NCBI GenBank assembly: GCA_964521285.1
Contig: CAZFQS010000025.1
Location: forward strand, 1 to 46,791
Length of the DNA: 46,791 bases
Direction: 5' to 3'
Source: G020354785 sp964521285
GTDB taxonomy: Bacteria > Bacteroidota > Bacteroidia > Bacteroidales > UBA10428
The notes beneath the pieces were generated by a model. That model saw only the letters and a list, made by a program, of their open reading frames with translations. It ran no database searches and had not been told where the DNA came from. Within the stretch, counting starts at the first letter, position 1. Each line of letters starts with the position of its first letter. The translations under genes were made by a program, and so were the position numbers. Below, one piece after another: positions 17,208 to 26,913 of this stretch.

Positions 17208-18380
17208 ATGAGAATATTAACATCCATTTTATTAATTCTCCTGATCACTTCAGGCTGTACATCAACAAAAAAATTATTTAGCAGGGGACATTACGATAAA
17301 ATTATTAACAAGTCTGTAAAGAAGCTGATTAAAAATCCTGACAGTGAGAAAGATGCTATAAACTTAGATAAGGCATACGAATTAGCTAATGACAGAGACC
17401 TTGAGAGAATAAATTACTTGAAAATGGAAGGGAATCCTGACACATGGGACGAGATATTTCAACGATATGCTATTTTAAAAGCCAGGCAGGACAGAGTTAA
17501 AAAGGTTCTCCCTTTAAATATTAGAGGGGAATCTATCAGTTATGAAATTATCGATTATAATGCAAAAATTATTGAAGCAAAAACAAAAGCTGCTAATTAT
17601 TACTATGAGCATGGAAAAGAGTTAATGGGAAATAATAATAAAGAATCTTACAGACAGGCATATTACGAATTTAGAAAAGCAAAGGATTATAAAGGAGCAT
17701 CATACCAGGATATTGATGATTTTATTAGTGAAGCAAGGTATAATGGTATAAGCAGAGTTTTGGTATATACTGCAAACAGCACTCATTTGAGATTACCACA
17801 GGAATTTATGGACAATCTGTTAGTTTTTAACAGTAATGGTTTAAATAGTGAATGGGCCGAATATCATTTGGAGCACATGGACAGAGATATTGAATATGAT
17901 TATAATATTGAAATAAATCTTCAGATTATTGATGTTTCGCCTGAGATGATTAATACTAAAGAGTATATGGAAAAGAAGACAGTTGAAGATGGATTTGAAT
18001 ATGTTCTTGATAAAAACGGAAATGTTATGAAAGACAGTCTTGGAAATGATATTAAGGTAAAGAAATACAAAGATCTCGTATGTACAATTATAGAGAGATT
18101 ACAGGAGAAATCAGTTAATATAAAGGGAGAGATCGAAATTATTTCAACTAATCCAAGCCGGCTGATTACTAAAGAACCAGTTGCTGCATCAACCCATTTT
18201 GAGCACTTATCAGCAAGAGCAGTTGGAGATATTGATGCATTAAAACCTGAGACCCGAAGGTTACTGGAAAATGAACCATTACCATTCCCCGATGACTATG
18301 CAATGATATATGACTGCAGTGAAGCTTTGAAAAATTCAATAAGAGATGTAATCATACACAACAGATACAGGATCTATTAG
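17208..18380 (+). CDS. Predicted lipoprotein of unknown function
   Basis: A 390-aa protein with a lipoprotein signal ending in TSGC (Cys17) and then STKKLFSRGHYDKIINKSVKKL, a basic helical start common in Bacteroidota lipoproteins with TPR-like helical N-terminal halves. Residues 30-200 look helical (repeated AxxLA/YYxxG patterns); the second half is mixed alpha/beta with a segment around residue 270 rich in Lys/Asp. No enzymatic motif. It precedes hflX by 53 bases on the same strand. Unknown role. Confidence 0.75.
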   Translation: MRILTSILLILLITSGCTSTKKLFSRGHYDKIINKSVKKLIKNPDSEKDAINLDKAYELANDRDLERINYLKMEGNPDTWDEIFQRYAILKARQDRVKKVLPLNIRGESISYEIIDYNAKIIEAKTKAANYYYEHGKELMGNNNKESYRQAYYEFRKAKDYKGASYQDIDDFISEARYNGISRVLVYTANSTHLRLPQEFMDNLLVFNSNGLNSEWAEYHLEHMDRDIEYDYNIEINLQIIDVSPEMINTKEYMEKKTVEDGFEYVLDKNGNVMKDSLGNDIKVKKYKDLVCTIIERLQEKSVNIKGEIEIISTNPSRLITKEPVAASTHFEHLSARAVGDIDALKPETRRLLENEPLPFPDDYAMIYDCSEALKNSIRDVIIHNRYRIY

Positions 18381-18433
18381 CAACAATCACACACCCTCTG
18401 ATTACATTTTTTATTTTACAGAGGACTAAATTA

Positions 18434-19624
18434 ATGAGAGAGTATATTACCAAAAATGACAGCGAAAAAGCAATACTTATAGGTGTCACTAACAGCTATC
18501 ACAGTGAAAAGGAAGTTAATGATTACTTAAAAGAACTGGCATTTTTAACAGAAACTGCAGGTGCGATACCTATAAGACAGTATATTCAAAAACTGGATAT
18601 TCCTAATGCAAGAACCTTTATAGGCTCAGGAAAGCTGGAAGAAATCAAACAATTTATAAAAACTCATGACATTGATATAGCAATATTTGATGAAGATTTA
18701 TCTCCCAGTCAGCTTAGAAATATAGAGAGAGAACTGAATATACGAATTCTTGACAGGACGAATCTTATACTTGATATTTTCGCAAGACGTGCTAAAACTG
18801 CACATGCAAAAACACAGGTCGAACTTGCACAATACCAGTATCTATTACCGAGATTAACCAGATTATGGACTCACCTTGAGCGCCAGAAAGGAGGTATTGG
18901 ACTGAGAGGCCCCGGAGAAACTGAAATTGAAACAGACCGTCGGATTATCCGGTATAAAATTGCTAAATTAAAATTACAGTTAGATAAAATTGATAAACAG
19001 AAAGCTACTCAACGTAAAAACAGAGGCAAATTGGTGAGGATTTCTATGGTTGGTTATACAAATGTTGGGAAATCCACAATAATGAACCTGTTAAGTAAAT
19101 CGGAAGTCTTTTCTGAAAACAAATTATTTGCAACACTGGATACAACAGTTAGGAAAGTGGTGATAGCTAACCTCCCCTTTCTTCTTTCTGATACAGTTGG
19201 TTTTATAAGAAAATTACCTCATCATCTTGTGGAGTCTTTCAAATCCACACTTGACGAGGTGAGAGAATCTGACATTCTTTTACATATTGTGGATATCTCA
19301 CATCCCAATTTTGAGGAACAGATTAATATAGTAAATCAAACACTTCATGAAATAAATGCAAATGATAAACCTACTTATTTGATTTTCAATAAAATTGATG
19401 CTTATTCTTACATCAGTAAAGATGAGGATGACCTGAGTCCGAAAACAAAGCAGAATTTTACTCTTAAAGAGTTAAAAAATACATGGATTGCAAAGAATAA
19501 TTCGCCCTGCATTTTTATCTCAGCTAAAGAAAAAGAAAATATTGAAGAATTAAAGGAATTACTTTATAAAGAAGTAAAAAAGATACATATAACCAGGTAC
19601 CCCTATAATGATTTCTTATATTGA
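18434..19624 (+). CDS. hflX: Ribosome-associated GTPase HflX
   Basis: A 396-aa protein with the N-terminal HflX domain (ending GLRGPGETEIETDRR, the family signature) and a GTPase domain: G1 GYTNVGKST (about 205-213), G3 DTVGFI followed by RKLPHHLVESFKSTLDE, and G4 NKID (about 318-321). HflX binds the 50S subunit and splits stalled or hibernating ribosomes, often under heat stress. An SD-like AGAGGA lies about 8 bases ahead of the start, one of the few SD-like sites in the window. A 6-bp inverted repeat CCTCTG/CAGAGG (18395-18424) overlaps this site. The metallohydrolase gene follows after 14 bases. Confidence 0.95.
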   Translation: MREYITKNDSEKAILIGVTNSYHSEKEVNDYLKELAFLTETAGAIPIRQYIQKLDIPNARTFIGSGKLEEIKQFIKTHDIDIAIFDEDLSPSQLRNIERELNIRILDRTNLILDIFARRAKTAHAKTQVELAQYQYLLPRLTRLWTHLERQKGGIGLRGPGETEIETDRRIIRYKIAKLKLQLDKIDKQKATQRKNRGKLVRISMVGYTNVGKSTIMNLLSKSEVFSENKLFATLDTTVRKVVIANLPFLLSDTVGFIRKLPHHLVESFKSTLDEVRESDILLHIVDISHPNFEEQINIVNQTLHEINANDKPTYLIFNKIDAYSYISKDEDDLSPKTKQNFTLKELKNTWIAKNNSPCIFISAKEKENIEELKELLYKEVKKIHITRYPYNDFLY

Positions 19625-19638
19625 TAATATAAGGTAAG

Positions 19639-20490
19639 ATGGAAATTTATAAAATTGAAACCGGGAATCTAATGATCGATGGAGGAACTATGTTTGGCGT
19701 CGTTCCAAAGTCTCTCTGGGAGAAACAATACCCTGCTGATGAAATGAACCTTTGTAATTTCTCAATGAGGTCTCTCTTAGTTGTTACTGAAGGCAGAAAA
19801 ATTCTAATTGACGCTGGTGTTGGCAATAAACAGGATGAAAAGTTTTTCGGATACTATTACCTTAACGGGAGTCATTCACTTAAAGGGTCCCTGAAAAATA
19901 CAGGTAATACTCCCGATGATATCACTGATGTTGTTTTAACTCATCTGCATTTTGATCATTGTGGGGGAGCCGTCGAATATAACGAAGACAATGAGTTAAA
20001 ACCTACTTTTATAAATGCTAAATACTGGATTAGCGGGCAACAATGGGAATGGGCTGTTAATCCAAATCAGCGGGAAAAGGCTTCCTTTCTGCAGGAAAAT
20101 TTCATACCATTAAAAAAGAATGGGCAACTCGAAATTATTGATAATGATTTTGGACTTGTACCGGGGATAAAACTAAGACTGTATAATGGACATACAGACG
20201 GACAAATCATCCCATTTATTAAATATAATAATAAGACTATTGTTTATGTGGCAGACTTAATCCCAACCTCAGCACATATTCCATTATCATGGATCTGCGG
20301 ATTTGATACAAAACCTCTTGTATCTATGGATGAAAAAAAAGAATTTTTAGAGCAGGCTTTAGCCAATAATTATACATTATTCTTTGAACACGATATAAAT
20401 GTTGAATGTTGCAGCCTTAAAATAACGGAAAAAGGTATTCGTATTGGTAAAATCTATAAATTAAAAGACTTTTTAATTAATAAAGGTTAA
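19639..20490 (+). CDS. MBL-fold metallohydrolase
   Basis: A 283-aa enzyme with the metallo-beta-lactamase signature HLHFDH at residues 102-107, an Asp/Gly-rich start (LIDAGVGNK), the third-histidine motif GHTDGQ and the bridging aspartate in YVADL, plus a C-terminal FFEHD. This set of metal ligands resembles the YtnP/lactonase-like branch of the superfamily, which hydrolyses lactones or similar esters; the true substrate is unknown. It lies 14 bases after hflX and probably shares its transcript. Its stop overlaps the stop of the convergent DUF2752-like gene in the palindrome TTAA. Confidence 0.85.
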   Translation: MEIYKIETGNLMIDGGTMFGVVPKSLWEKQYPADEMNLCNFSMRSLLVVTEGRKILIDAGVGNKQDEKFFGYYYLNGSHSLKGSLKNTGNTPDDITDVVLTHLHFDHCGGAVEYNEDNELKPTFINAKYWISGQQWEWAVNPNQREKASFLQENFIPLKKNGQLEIIDNDFGLVPGIKLRLYNGHTDGQIIPFIKYNNKTIVYVADLIPTSAHIPLSWICGFDTKPLVSMDEKKEFLEQALANNYTLFFEHDINVECCSLKITEKGIRIGKIYKLKDFLINKG

Positions 20491-20903
20491 GCTGTCAAAG
20501 CCAGGTTTATAATAAAAGGCCAGAAACAAATAATAAAAAAAATAACAGATATAACAGAATCAGAGAGAATAGTATAATTACGAATAATAAAATCGCTGTT
20601 ATATAAATAAGAGAATAAAATCCTTAAAAAAAACTGGGCCATAAAGAATATAAATATCCTTGCGCCATATGTATTATATTCTTTTGCTTTTCTTAAATTA
20701 CCTCTAATAAGTTCTGAAAAACTTCTTGATAATCCGGTGGAAATTGATTTTTTACCTGTAATTCTATTATAAAACGAAGATAGTGGGTAGTTTTGCTCCC
20801 TGGAGGAAAAACTAAGTGAATAGGCAAAAACAAATAGGATTATTACACCAAATATTAAATTTATCTTTATATAAGATTTCTTAAAAATCCGGGTTATATT
20901 CAA
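20487..20903 (-). CDS. DUF2752-like membrane protein lacking the family cysteines
   Basis: A 138-aa membrane protein with three or so hydrophobic helices. The central stretch at residues 44-80 aligns by eye with the DUF2752 core: FYxxITG, then GLSRSF, LIRGNL and EYNTYG. In ordinary DUF2752 proteins the segment between TG and GLTR carries the motif CPxCG; here it reads KKSIST, so the cysteines are absent. The start is TTG at 20903, ten bases after the stop of the DUF4190-like gene; no ATG is available before the first helix. Function of the family is unknown. The pairing with a DUF4190-like protein fits the usual context of this family. Confidence 0.6.
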   Translation of the reverse strand: MNITRIFKKSYIKINLIFGVIILFVFAYSLSFSSREQNYPLSSFYNRITGKKSISTGLSRSFSELIRGNLRKAKEYNTYGARIFIFFMAQFFLRILFSYLYNSDFIIRNYTILSDSVISVIFFIICFWPFIINLALTA

Positions 20904-20913
20904 CAGTTCTAAT

Positions 20914-21366
20914 TTACTCTACTTCTTCTTCGATTTTTATTAAAGTATCTTCAAGGGCTTCATCATAGTCTTTTTCCAGATCCTTTTCCAAATCATCCAA
21001 TACTTCTTCCATATCATCACCAAAGCTTTTAAATGCTTTTTCAAATTCTTTTCCAAACTCCTCTTTAAATTCTTCTTTCATCACATTCCTGAATATCATC
21101 GATCTTTTACCCAATGCTAAGGTCCAGAGAGATGCAATTGTCGTTCCCAGTATAGAGCACACTAAAGCAGCTATTAATAATCCTTTAGCCCCATTCCTTC
21201 TGCTAGCCTGTGATAATCCAACAGAACTAAGGATAATTCCAGTAACACCGAATACCAGTGCTACAAAAAAGGTGCATGGAATAATTCCGAGAGGAATTGC
21301 CAAAATTCCCAGTACAAGTCCTGCTATGCCAAGGCCCTGACCGGCTGTTTTATTTTGTTCATTCAT
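20914..21366 (-). CDS. DUF4190-like small membrane protein with acidic C-terminal tail
   Basis: A 150-aa protein with two or three glycine-rich membrane helices (GLGIAGLVLGILAIPLG, FFVALVFGVTGIILSSVGL, GLLIAALVCSILGT), typical of DUF4190, followed by about 55 residues dominated by Glu, Asp, Lys and Phe (likely helix or coiled coil). Function unknown. The DUF2752-like gene follows ten bases downstream, so the two are probably co-expressed. Confidence 0.7.
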   Translation of the reverse strand: MNEQNKTAGQGLGIAGLVLGILAIPLGIIPCTFFVALVFGVTGIILSSVGLSQASRRNGAKGLLIAALVCSILGTTIASLWTLALGKRSMIFRNVMKEEFKEEFGKEFEKAFKSFGDDMEEVLDDLEKDLEKDYDEALEDTLIKIEEEVE

Positions 21367-21440
21367 GGTTAATTAATTTCTGCATCAAAAATACTAAAAT
21401 TAAACAGACTATTTTATAGTTTTTGACTTCCGGTATCTTA

Positions 21441-23591
21441 TTATTTATTATCTATTAGTATTTCAAGGATTTTTTTTGCTGTTTCAGATACTACTGTCCC
21501 GGGGCCAAATATGCCTATTACTCCTGAATTATATAGAAATTCATAATCATGAGCCGGAATCACACCTCCTACAACAACCATTATATCTTCTCTTCCAAGT
21601 TTTTTAAGCTCTTTAATAAGCTGAGGTATCAGAACTTTATGTCCTGCTGCCAGACTTGAAACACCTAACACATGAACATCATTCTCAACAGCCTGTCTTG
21701 CAGTCTCAGCAGGAATCTGGAACAGTGGGCCAATATCCACATCAAAGCCAATATCAGCATAGCCCGTAGCAATAACTTTTGCCCCCCTGTCATGTCCGTC
21801 CTGTCCCATTTTTGCCACCATTATCCTTGGTTGTCTTCCTTCCTTTTTAGCAAATATTTCGCACAATTTCCTTGCTTCTTTAAAATTTTCATCATTAGCT
21901 GATTCTTCAGAATATGCTCCGATAATTGAATGTATTGTAGCTTTATATCTGCCAAATACTTTTTCAACTGCAAATGAAATTTCCCCCAGTGTGGCTCTGT
22001 TTTTCGCAGCATCAATTGAAAGCTGCAGAAGATTTCCTTTTCCTGTTTCAGCTGCTTCTGTAATCTTTTCAAGGCTTGTATTTACCGCTTCATTATTTCT
22101 GTCTTTTTTTAACTGATTAAGCCTGTTTATCTGTAGTTCTCTTACAGCAGTATTATCAACTTCGAGAATTTCAACATGTTCCGATTTATCTGGTTTGTAT
22201 TTATTAACTCCGACAATAGTATCTTTACATGAATCAATACGGGCTTGTTTATGAGCTGCAGCCTCTTCAATCCTTATTTTGGGAATACCTGCTTCAATCG
22301 CTTTTACCATTCCTCCAAATTCTTCTATTTCCTGCATATGTTTCCAGGCTCTGTGAACCAGTTCGTGCGTAAGTGATTCTATATAATATGATCCGCCCCA
22401 CGGGTCAACAGTCCTCGTAATACCTGTTTCTTCCTGTAAAAATATTTGGGTGTTTCTTGCAATACGTGCTGAAAAATCAGTGGGTAAAGCTATGGCTTCA
22501 TCCAGAGCATTTGTGTGAAGTGACTGTGTATGTCCTAATGCAGCTGACATAGCTTCAATACAAGTACGTGCAACATTATTAAAAGGATTCTGCTCAGTAA
22601 GGCTCCATCCCGATGTCTGGCAATGTGTTCGCAATACTAAAGATTTGGGATTAGCAGGTTTAAACTTCTTTACTATTTTGGCCCATAAAATTCTGGCAGC
22701 CCGCAACTTGGCAATTTCCATAAAATGATTCATTCCTACAGCCCAGAAAAATGAGATTCTCGGGGCAAATGAATCAATATCCAGACCGGCATTGATACCG
22801 GTACGCAGATATTCCAGTCCATTTGCCAAAGTATAGGCTAATTCCATATCTGCAGTCGCTCCAGCTTCCTGCATATGGTATCCTGAAATACTTATATAAT
22901 TGAACTTTGACATATTTTGGGATGCATATTTGAATATATCAGCAACAATCCTCATAGATCCCTCAGGGGGATATATATAAGTGTTTCTTACCATAAACTC
23001 TTTCAGGATATCATTTTGAATTGTTCCGCTTAATTCTTCTAATCTTACGCCCTGCTCTAAAGCCGTTACAATATAGAATGCCAAAATGGGTAACACAGCC
23101 CCATTCATGGTCATTGATACTGATATTTTATTTAAAGGTATCTGGTCGAACAGTATTTTCATATCAATTACAGAATCAATGGCAACACCTGTTGTGCCTA
23201 CATCTCCTGTGACTCTTTCATGATCAGAATCAAATCCTCTGTGGGTAGGCAAATCAAAAGCAACAGACAATCCCTTTTGCCCTGATGCAAGATTCCTCCT
23301 GTAAAACGCATTGGATTCTTCAGCTGTGGAAAATCCTGCATATTGTCTAATTGTCCACGGCTTCATAACATACATGGTTGAATAAGGACCCCGAAGAAAC
23401 GGTGGTATACCGGCAGCATAACCCAAATGTTCCAATCCCTCCAAATCATTCTTTGTATATACCTGCTTAACCGGAATATGTTCCGGGGTTACCCACTCTT
23501 CCTTATTAATTGGAGGTTTATAACAATCACATCGTGAGATACTTACTTCCATTTGTTGTCTGAAATCTATTTCCCTGAAATCCGGATGCAT
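21441..23591 (-). CDS. mutB: Methylmalonyl-CoA mutase large (catalytic) subunit
   Basis: A 716-aa protein of normal length. The N-terminal TIM-barrel domain carries family stretches such as YAGFSTAEESN and DLPTHRGFDSDH. The C-terminal cobalamin-binding domain has D598-G-H600-D-R-G603, in which His600 would coordinate cobalt. The enzyme interconverts succinyl-CoA and (R)-methylmalonyl-CoA in propionate formation or use. It sits 18 bases downstream of mutA, matching the usual AB heterodimer gene order. The epimerase and decarboxylase of the pathway are not in the window. Confidence 0.97.
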   Translation of the reverse strand: MHPDFREIDFRQQMEVSISRCDCYKPPINKEEWVTPEHIPVKQVYTKNDLEGLEHLGYAAGIPPFLRGPYSTMYVMKPWTIRQYAGFSTAEESNAFYRRNLASGQKGLSVAFDLPTHRGFDSDHERVTGDVGTTGVAIDSVIDMKILFDQIPLNKISVSMTMNGAVLPILAFYIVTALEQGVRLEELSGTIQNDILKEFMVRNTYIYPPEGSMRIVADIFKYASQNMSKFNYISISGYHMQEAGATADMELAYTLANGLEYLRTGINAGLDIDSFAPRISFFWAVGMNHFMEIAKLRAARILWAKIVKKFKPANPKSLVLRTHCQTSGWSLTEQNPFNNVARTCIEAMSAALGHTQSLHTNALDEAIALPTDFSARIARNTQIFLQEETGITRTVDPWGGSYYIESLTHELVHRAWKHMQEIEEFGGMVKAIEAGIPKIRIEEAAAHKQARIDSCKDTIVGVNKYKPDKSEHVEILEVDNTAVRELQINRLNQLKKDRNNEAVNTSLEKITEAAETGKGNLLQLSIDAAKNRATLGEISFAVEKVFGRYKATIHSIIGAYSEESANDENFKEARKLCEIFAKKEGRQPRIMVAKMGQDGHDRGAKVIATGYADIGFDVDIGPLFQIPAETARQAVENDVHVLGVSSLAAGHKVLIPQLIKELKKLGREDIMVVVGGVIPAHDYEFLYNSGVIGIFGPGTVVSETAKKILEILIDNK

Positions 23592-23609
23592 ATCTTTTTT
23601 CTTTGTTCT

Positions 23610-25508
23610 TTAATCACTATCAAATTTTAATAATTCATGATATTTTTTCAATTCATCTAAAATATTAATTCCACTATACACGAAATGTTCAATCCCTAAT
23701 TCTTTTAATTCGGTTATACAGTCAGGAATGCCTGCCATTACAATTAATGCTTTATCTTTTAGTTTTTTGTAAATTATGGGAGTTATTGCAGCATATTCAT
23801 CATCAGAGCTACAGACAACTACAATACTTGGTTTGCTTGCTATAGCCTCATCAATTCCTTCTTTAACAGTGTTGAATCCTAAATTGTCAATTACTTCATA
23901 CCCGCCACAGGCAAAAAAATTACCTGCAAATGTAGATCTCGCTCTCCTTATAGCCAGATCACCGTAAGTAAACATAAAGACTTTTGGTCTCATGCTTTTA
24001 CTGCTTTCAGCTTGCAGACGCAGTTTTTCAAATTCTTCTGCCCCTCTTTTTATTTCAACCGGTTTTATTTTGATAGATTTTTTATCACCCATATTTCCTG
24101 TATGAGCTTTTGATGAGTTTATTTCACTTCCGACCATCTCGTTTAAATTCGGAAACCGATTGGTCCCTAATAATACTTCAGCTCTTGTAGCAAGATTATC
24201 TTTACGCTGAGTAACAGTTTTTTCTATCATTGACTGAATGTACCCTTTCTTAATTGCTTCAATATAACCCCCTAAATTCTCTATAGTTATAAATATATTC
24301 CAGGCCCTTTCAGCTATAAGATCCGTTAAATTTTCAATGTAGTAAGATCCGGCAGAAGGATCAACTACTTTATTAAAATACGATTCTTCTTTAATAATAT
24401 GCTGAATATTTCTGGCAATTCGCTCTGAAAATTCTGATGGGCTGCTGTAAATAAAATCGAAAGGATTTACTGTTAATGAATTCGTACTCCCGAGAATTGC
24501 TGACATTGCTTCAGTTGTTGTCCTCAAAATATTTGTATATGGATCGTAAATAGTTTTATTCCAGGATGAAGTTTCAGAATGAATATATGTTTTACCCAGT
24601 TCATTATCGTCAGCACCATATGCTTCAACTATTTTCGCCCATAATAACCTTGCTGCTCTTAATTTGGCAATTTCCATAAAATAATTTGACCCTACACCAA
24701 AATTGAACTGTATATGTCTGGTAATATTTTTAAGTGATAATCCTGAATCTATTAGCTTTGATAAATACTCACTACCTATTGCAAGACACAGTCCCAGCTC
24801 CTCAACAGTTGAAGCTCCTGCATTATTAAATTTTATTCCATTAATTGCTATAACTCTGAGACAGGGCAAATTTGATTCTGCGAAAGCAACAAGTGATTGA
24901 AGCTGCATAAAATCCTTTTTTTCATTTTCATAAAACCTGCCTTTGAAGGTTATTTCTCCTAAAGAATCGAAATCAACTGATCCTTTTATTTTATCAGGAT
25001 CAGTCTTTCCGGATATTATTATACTATTGAGAAATTCCGCAATTAACGGGGCCCTCCCGCCAATTATAAAATTTAATAATACGGATTCTACATTCAGATT
25101 CTTTATAAGATTTACTAATTGTCCATGAGTGATCTTATTTTTCTTAGTCAAATCAAAGCCTATTGAATTAACTCCCCTGGATACAAAATGAAGAGCTTTT
25201 TTATTGGCTTCTTCATATTTTCCGACTATTATGTTCTGGCGAATATCCCAGTTATTACCGGTAAATGTGCCCCTGGTATACGGAAAATCTCCCGGACAGG
25301 TATCTAAATACTTTAAGCCACTGAGATGCTCTGCTCTGTAATAAGGTTTTACATCAATTCCTTCATTTGTTTTCCAGATTAACTTTTTGTTATAATCAGC
25401 ACCTTTTAAATCGGTTTTTATTTTTGACTCCCAGACCTCCGTCTGTATTGGTGGAAATTCTGCAAACAACTCTATAGAGAGCCTGTCATCTTTTTTGGAT
25501 CTACCCAT
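23610..25508 (-). CDS. mutA: Methylmalonyl-CoA mutase small subunit
   Basis: A 632-aa partner of MutB. It keeps the mutase fold (for example SSWNKTIYDPYTNILRTT and VDPSAGSYYIE) but its cobalamin-like C-terminal domain reads FTYGDLAIRRARSTF in place of the DxHxxG motif, so it does not bind B12, as known for the small subunit. The ATG at 25508 lies inside the end of fumC: the two genes overlap by 37 bases in different frames, which suggests translational coupling. No later start would keep the conserved N-terminal ELFAEFPP segment. Confidence 0.95.
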   Translation of the reverse strand: MGRSKKDDRLSIELFAEFPPIQTEVWESKIKTDLKGADYNKKLIWKTNEGIDVKPYYRAEHLSGLKYLDTCPGDFPYTRGTFTGNNWDIRQNIIVGKYEEANKKALHFVSRGVNSIGFDLTKKNKITHGQLVNLIKNLNVESVLLNFIIGGRAPLIAEFLNSIIISGKTDPDKIKGSVDFDSLGEITFKGRFYENEKKDFMQLQSLVAFAESNLPCLRVIAINGIKFNNAGASTVEELGLCLAIGSEYLSKLIDSGLSLKNITRHIQFNFGVGSNYFMEIAKLRAARLLWAKIVEAYGADDNELGKTYIHSETSSWNKTIYDPYTNILRTTTEAMSAILGSTNSLTVNPFDFIYSSPSEFSERIARNIQHIIKEESYFNKVVDPSAGSYYIENLTDLIAERAWNIFITIENLGGYIEAIKKGYIQSMIEKTVTQRKDNLATRAEVLLGTNRFPNLNEMVGSEINSSKAHTGNMGDKKSIKIKPVEIKRGAEEFEKLRLQAESSKSMRPKVFMFTYGDLAIRRARSTFAGNFFACGGYEVIDNLGFNTVKEGIDEAIASKPSIVVVCSSDDEYAAITPIIYKKLKDKALIVMAGIPDCITELKELGIEHFVYSGINILDELKKYHELLKFDSD

Positions 25509-26866
25509 TTATCAAAGTCTTTTTCTGTTAATAATCCTGATTCTAAAGCCGCCTGTTTTAGTGTTTTATTTTCGGCGAAGGCCTTTTTTGCTATTTTAGC
25601 TGCGTTCTCATAACCTATATGAGGATTTAATGCAGTTACTAGCATCAGTGACTGGTTCATAAGTTCATTTATTCTGGGTTCATTTGGTTTTATGCCTGTA
25701 ACACAGTTATTTGTAAATGATACACAGGCATCGCCAAGCAACCTTGCTGATTGTAGAAAGTTTGCGATCATTACGGTTTTAAAAACATTTAATTCAAAAT
25801 GCCCGTTGCTTCCTCCTACTGATACAGCAACATCATTCCCCATAACCTGCGCACACACCATTGTTACTGCTTCAATCTGTGTTGGATTAACTTTACCGGG
25901 CATTATTGATGATCCTGGTTCATTTGCCGGAATAATTAATTCGCCGATACCAGAGCGAGGGCCTGAAGCCAATATCCTAATATCATTAGCTATTTTCATT
26001 AAGCTTACTGCCAGTTGTTTAAGTGCTGAATGTGTTTCAACTATAGCATCATGTGCAGCCAGCGATTCAAATTTATTTTCAGCAGTTTTAAAAGGTATTC
26101 CTGTAAAATCTGCTATATACTTCGCTACTTCAACATCATAGCCTTTAGGAGCGTTTAAGCCTGTTCCCACAGCTGTTCCTCCGAGAGCCAACTCTGATAA
26201 ATGTTCCAGTGTATTTTCAAGTGCTTTTAATCCATGATCAAGCTGCGATACATAACCTGAAAATTCCTGTCCTAATGTCAGAGGAGTCGCATCCATCCAG
26301 TGAGTTCGCCCGATTTTAACTATGTTTTTCATTTTGTCTGAGAGATTCTTTAATTCGTCCCTTAAATGGCTTACACCGGGAATTGTTATATCAATAAGCA
26401 TTTTATAAGCTGCTATATGCATTGCAGTTGGGAAAGTGTCATTAGATGATTGTGATTTATTCACATCATCATTTGGATGTATAAGTTTTTCTCCTTCTCC
26501 TAGCTTGCCTCCATTCAATACGTGTGCCCGGTTCGATACTACTTCATTTATATTCATATTTGTCTGGGTCCCTGAACCTGTTTGCCAGATTACTAAAGGG
26601 AATTGATCATCCAGTTTCCCTCCGATTATTTCATCACAGACCCGTGATATCAGATCTCTTTTTTCATCTGATAAAACACCGAGTTTATGATTAGCATAGG
26701 CTGCAGCTTTTTTAAGGTATCCAAATGCCCTGATTATTTCTATGGGCATTGATGCTGAAGGTCCAATCTTAAAGTTGTCTTTTGATCGCTGGGTTTGAGC
26801 TCCCCAATATTTATCTGCAGGAACTCTTACTTCACCCATTGTGTCTTTTTCAATTCTAAATTCCAT
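25472..26866 (-). CDS. fumC: Fumarate hydratase, class II
   Basis: A 464-aa protein with the fumarase/aspartase signature GSSIMPGKVNPTQ (about 316-328) and the class II landmarks GSGTQTNMNINE and SSNDTFPTAMH, plus GRTHWMDATPLTLGQE. Class II fumarase is an oxygen-stable, iron-independent homotetramer that interconverts fumarate and malate. Placement directly before mutA and mutB groups it with the C4-dicarboxylate branch leading to succinate and propionate. It starts 47 bases after the ArsC-like gene. Confidence 0.96.
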   Translation of the reverse strand: MEFRIEKDTMGEVRVPADKYWGAQTQRSKDNFKIGPSASMPIEIIRAFGYLKKAAAYANHKLGVLSDEKRDLISRVCDEIIGGKLDDQFPLVIWQTGSGTQTNMNINEVVSNRAHVLNGGKLGEGEKLIHPNDDVNKSQSSNDTFPTAMHIAAYKMLIDITIPGVSHLRDELKNLSDKMKNIVKIGRTHWMDATPLTLGQEFSGYVSQLDHGLKALENTLEHLSELALGGTAVGTGLNAPKGYDVEVAKYIADFTGIPFKTAENKFESLAAHDAIVETHSALKQLAVSLMKIANDIRILASGPRSGIGELIIPANEPGSSIMPGKVNPTQIEAVTMVCAQVMGNDVAVSVGGSNGHFELNVFKTVMIANFLQSARLLGDACVSFTNNCVTGIKPNEPRINELMNQSLMLVTALNPHIGYENAAKIAKKAFAENKTLKQAALESGLLTEKDFDKWVDPKKMTGSL

Positions 26867-26913
26867 AATTTGAGGTCTTTAAATTAATATATAATAATAA
26901 TTACATTGTTTGT

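Noticed and set aside
18395..18424. Inverted repeat CCTCTG ... CAGAGG upstream of hflX as a terminator or riboswitch
   Set aside because: The loop is 18 bases and the right arm is simply the SD-like sequence of hflX; it may mask the start site but there is no further support.
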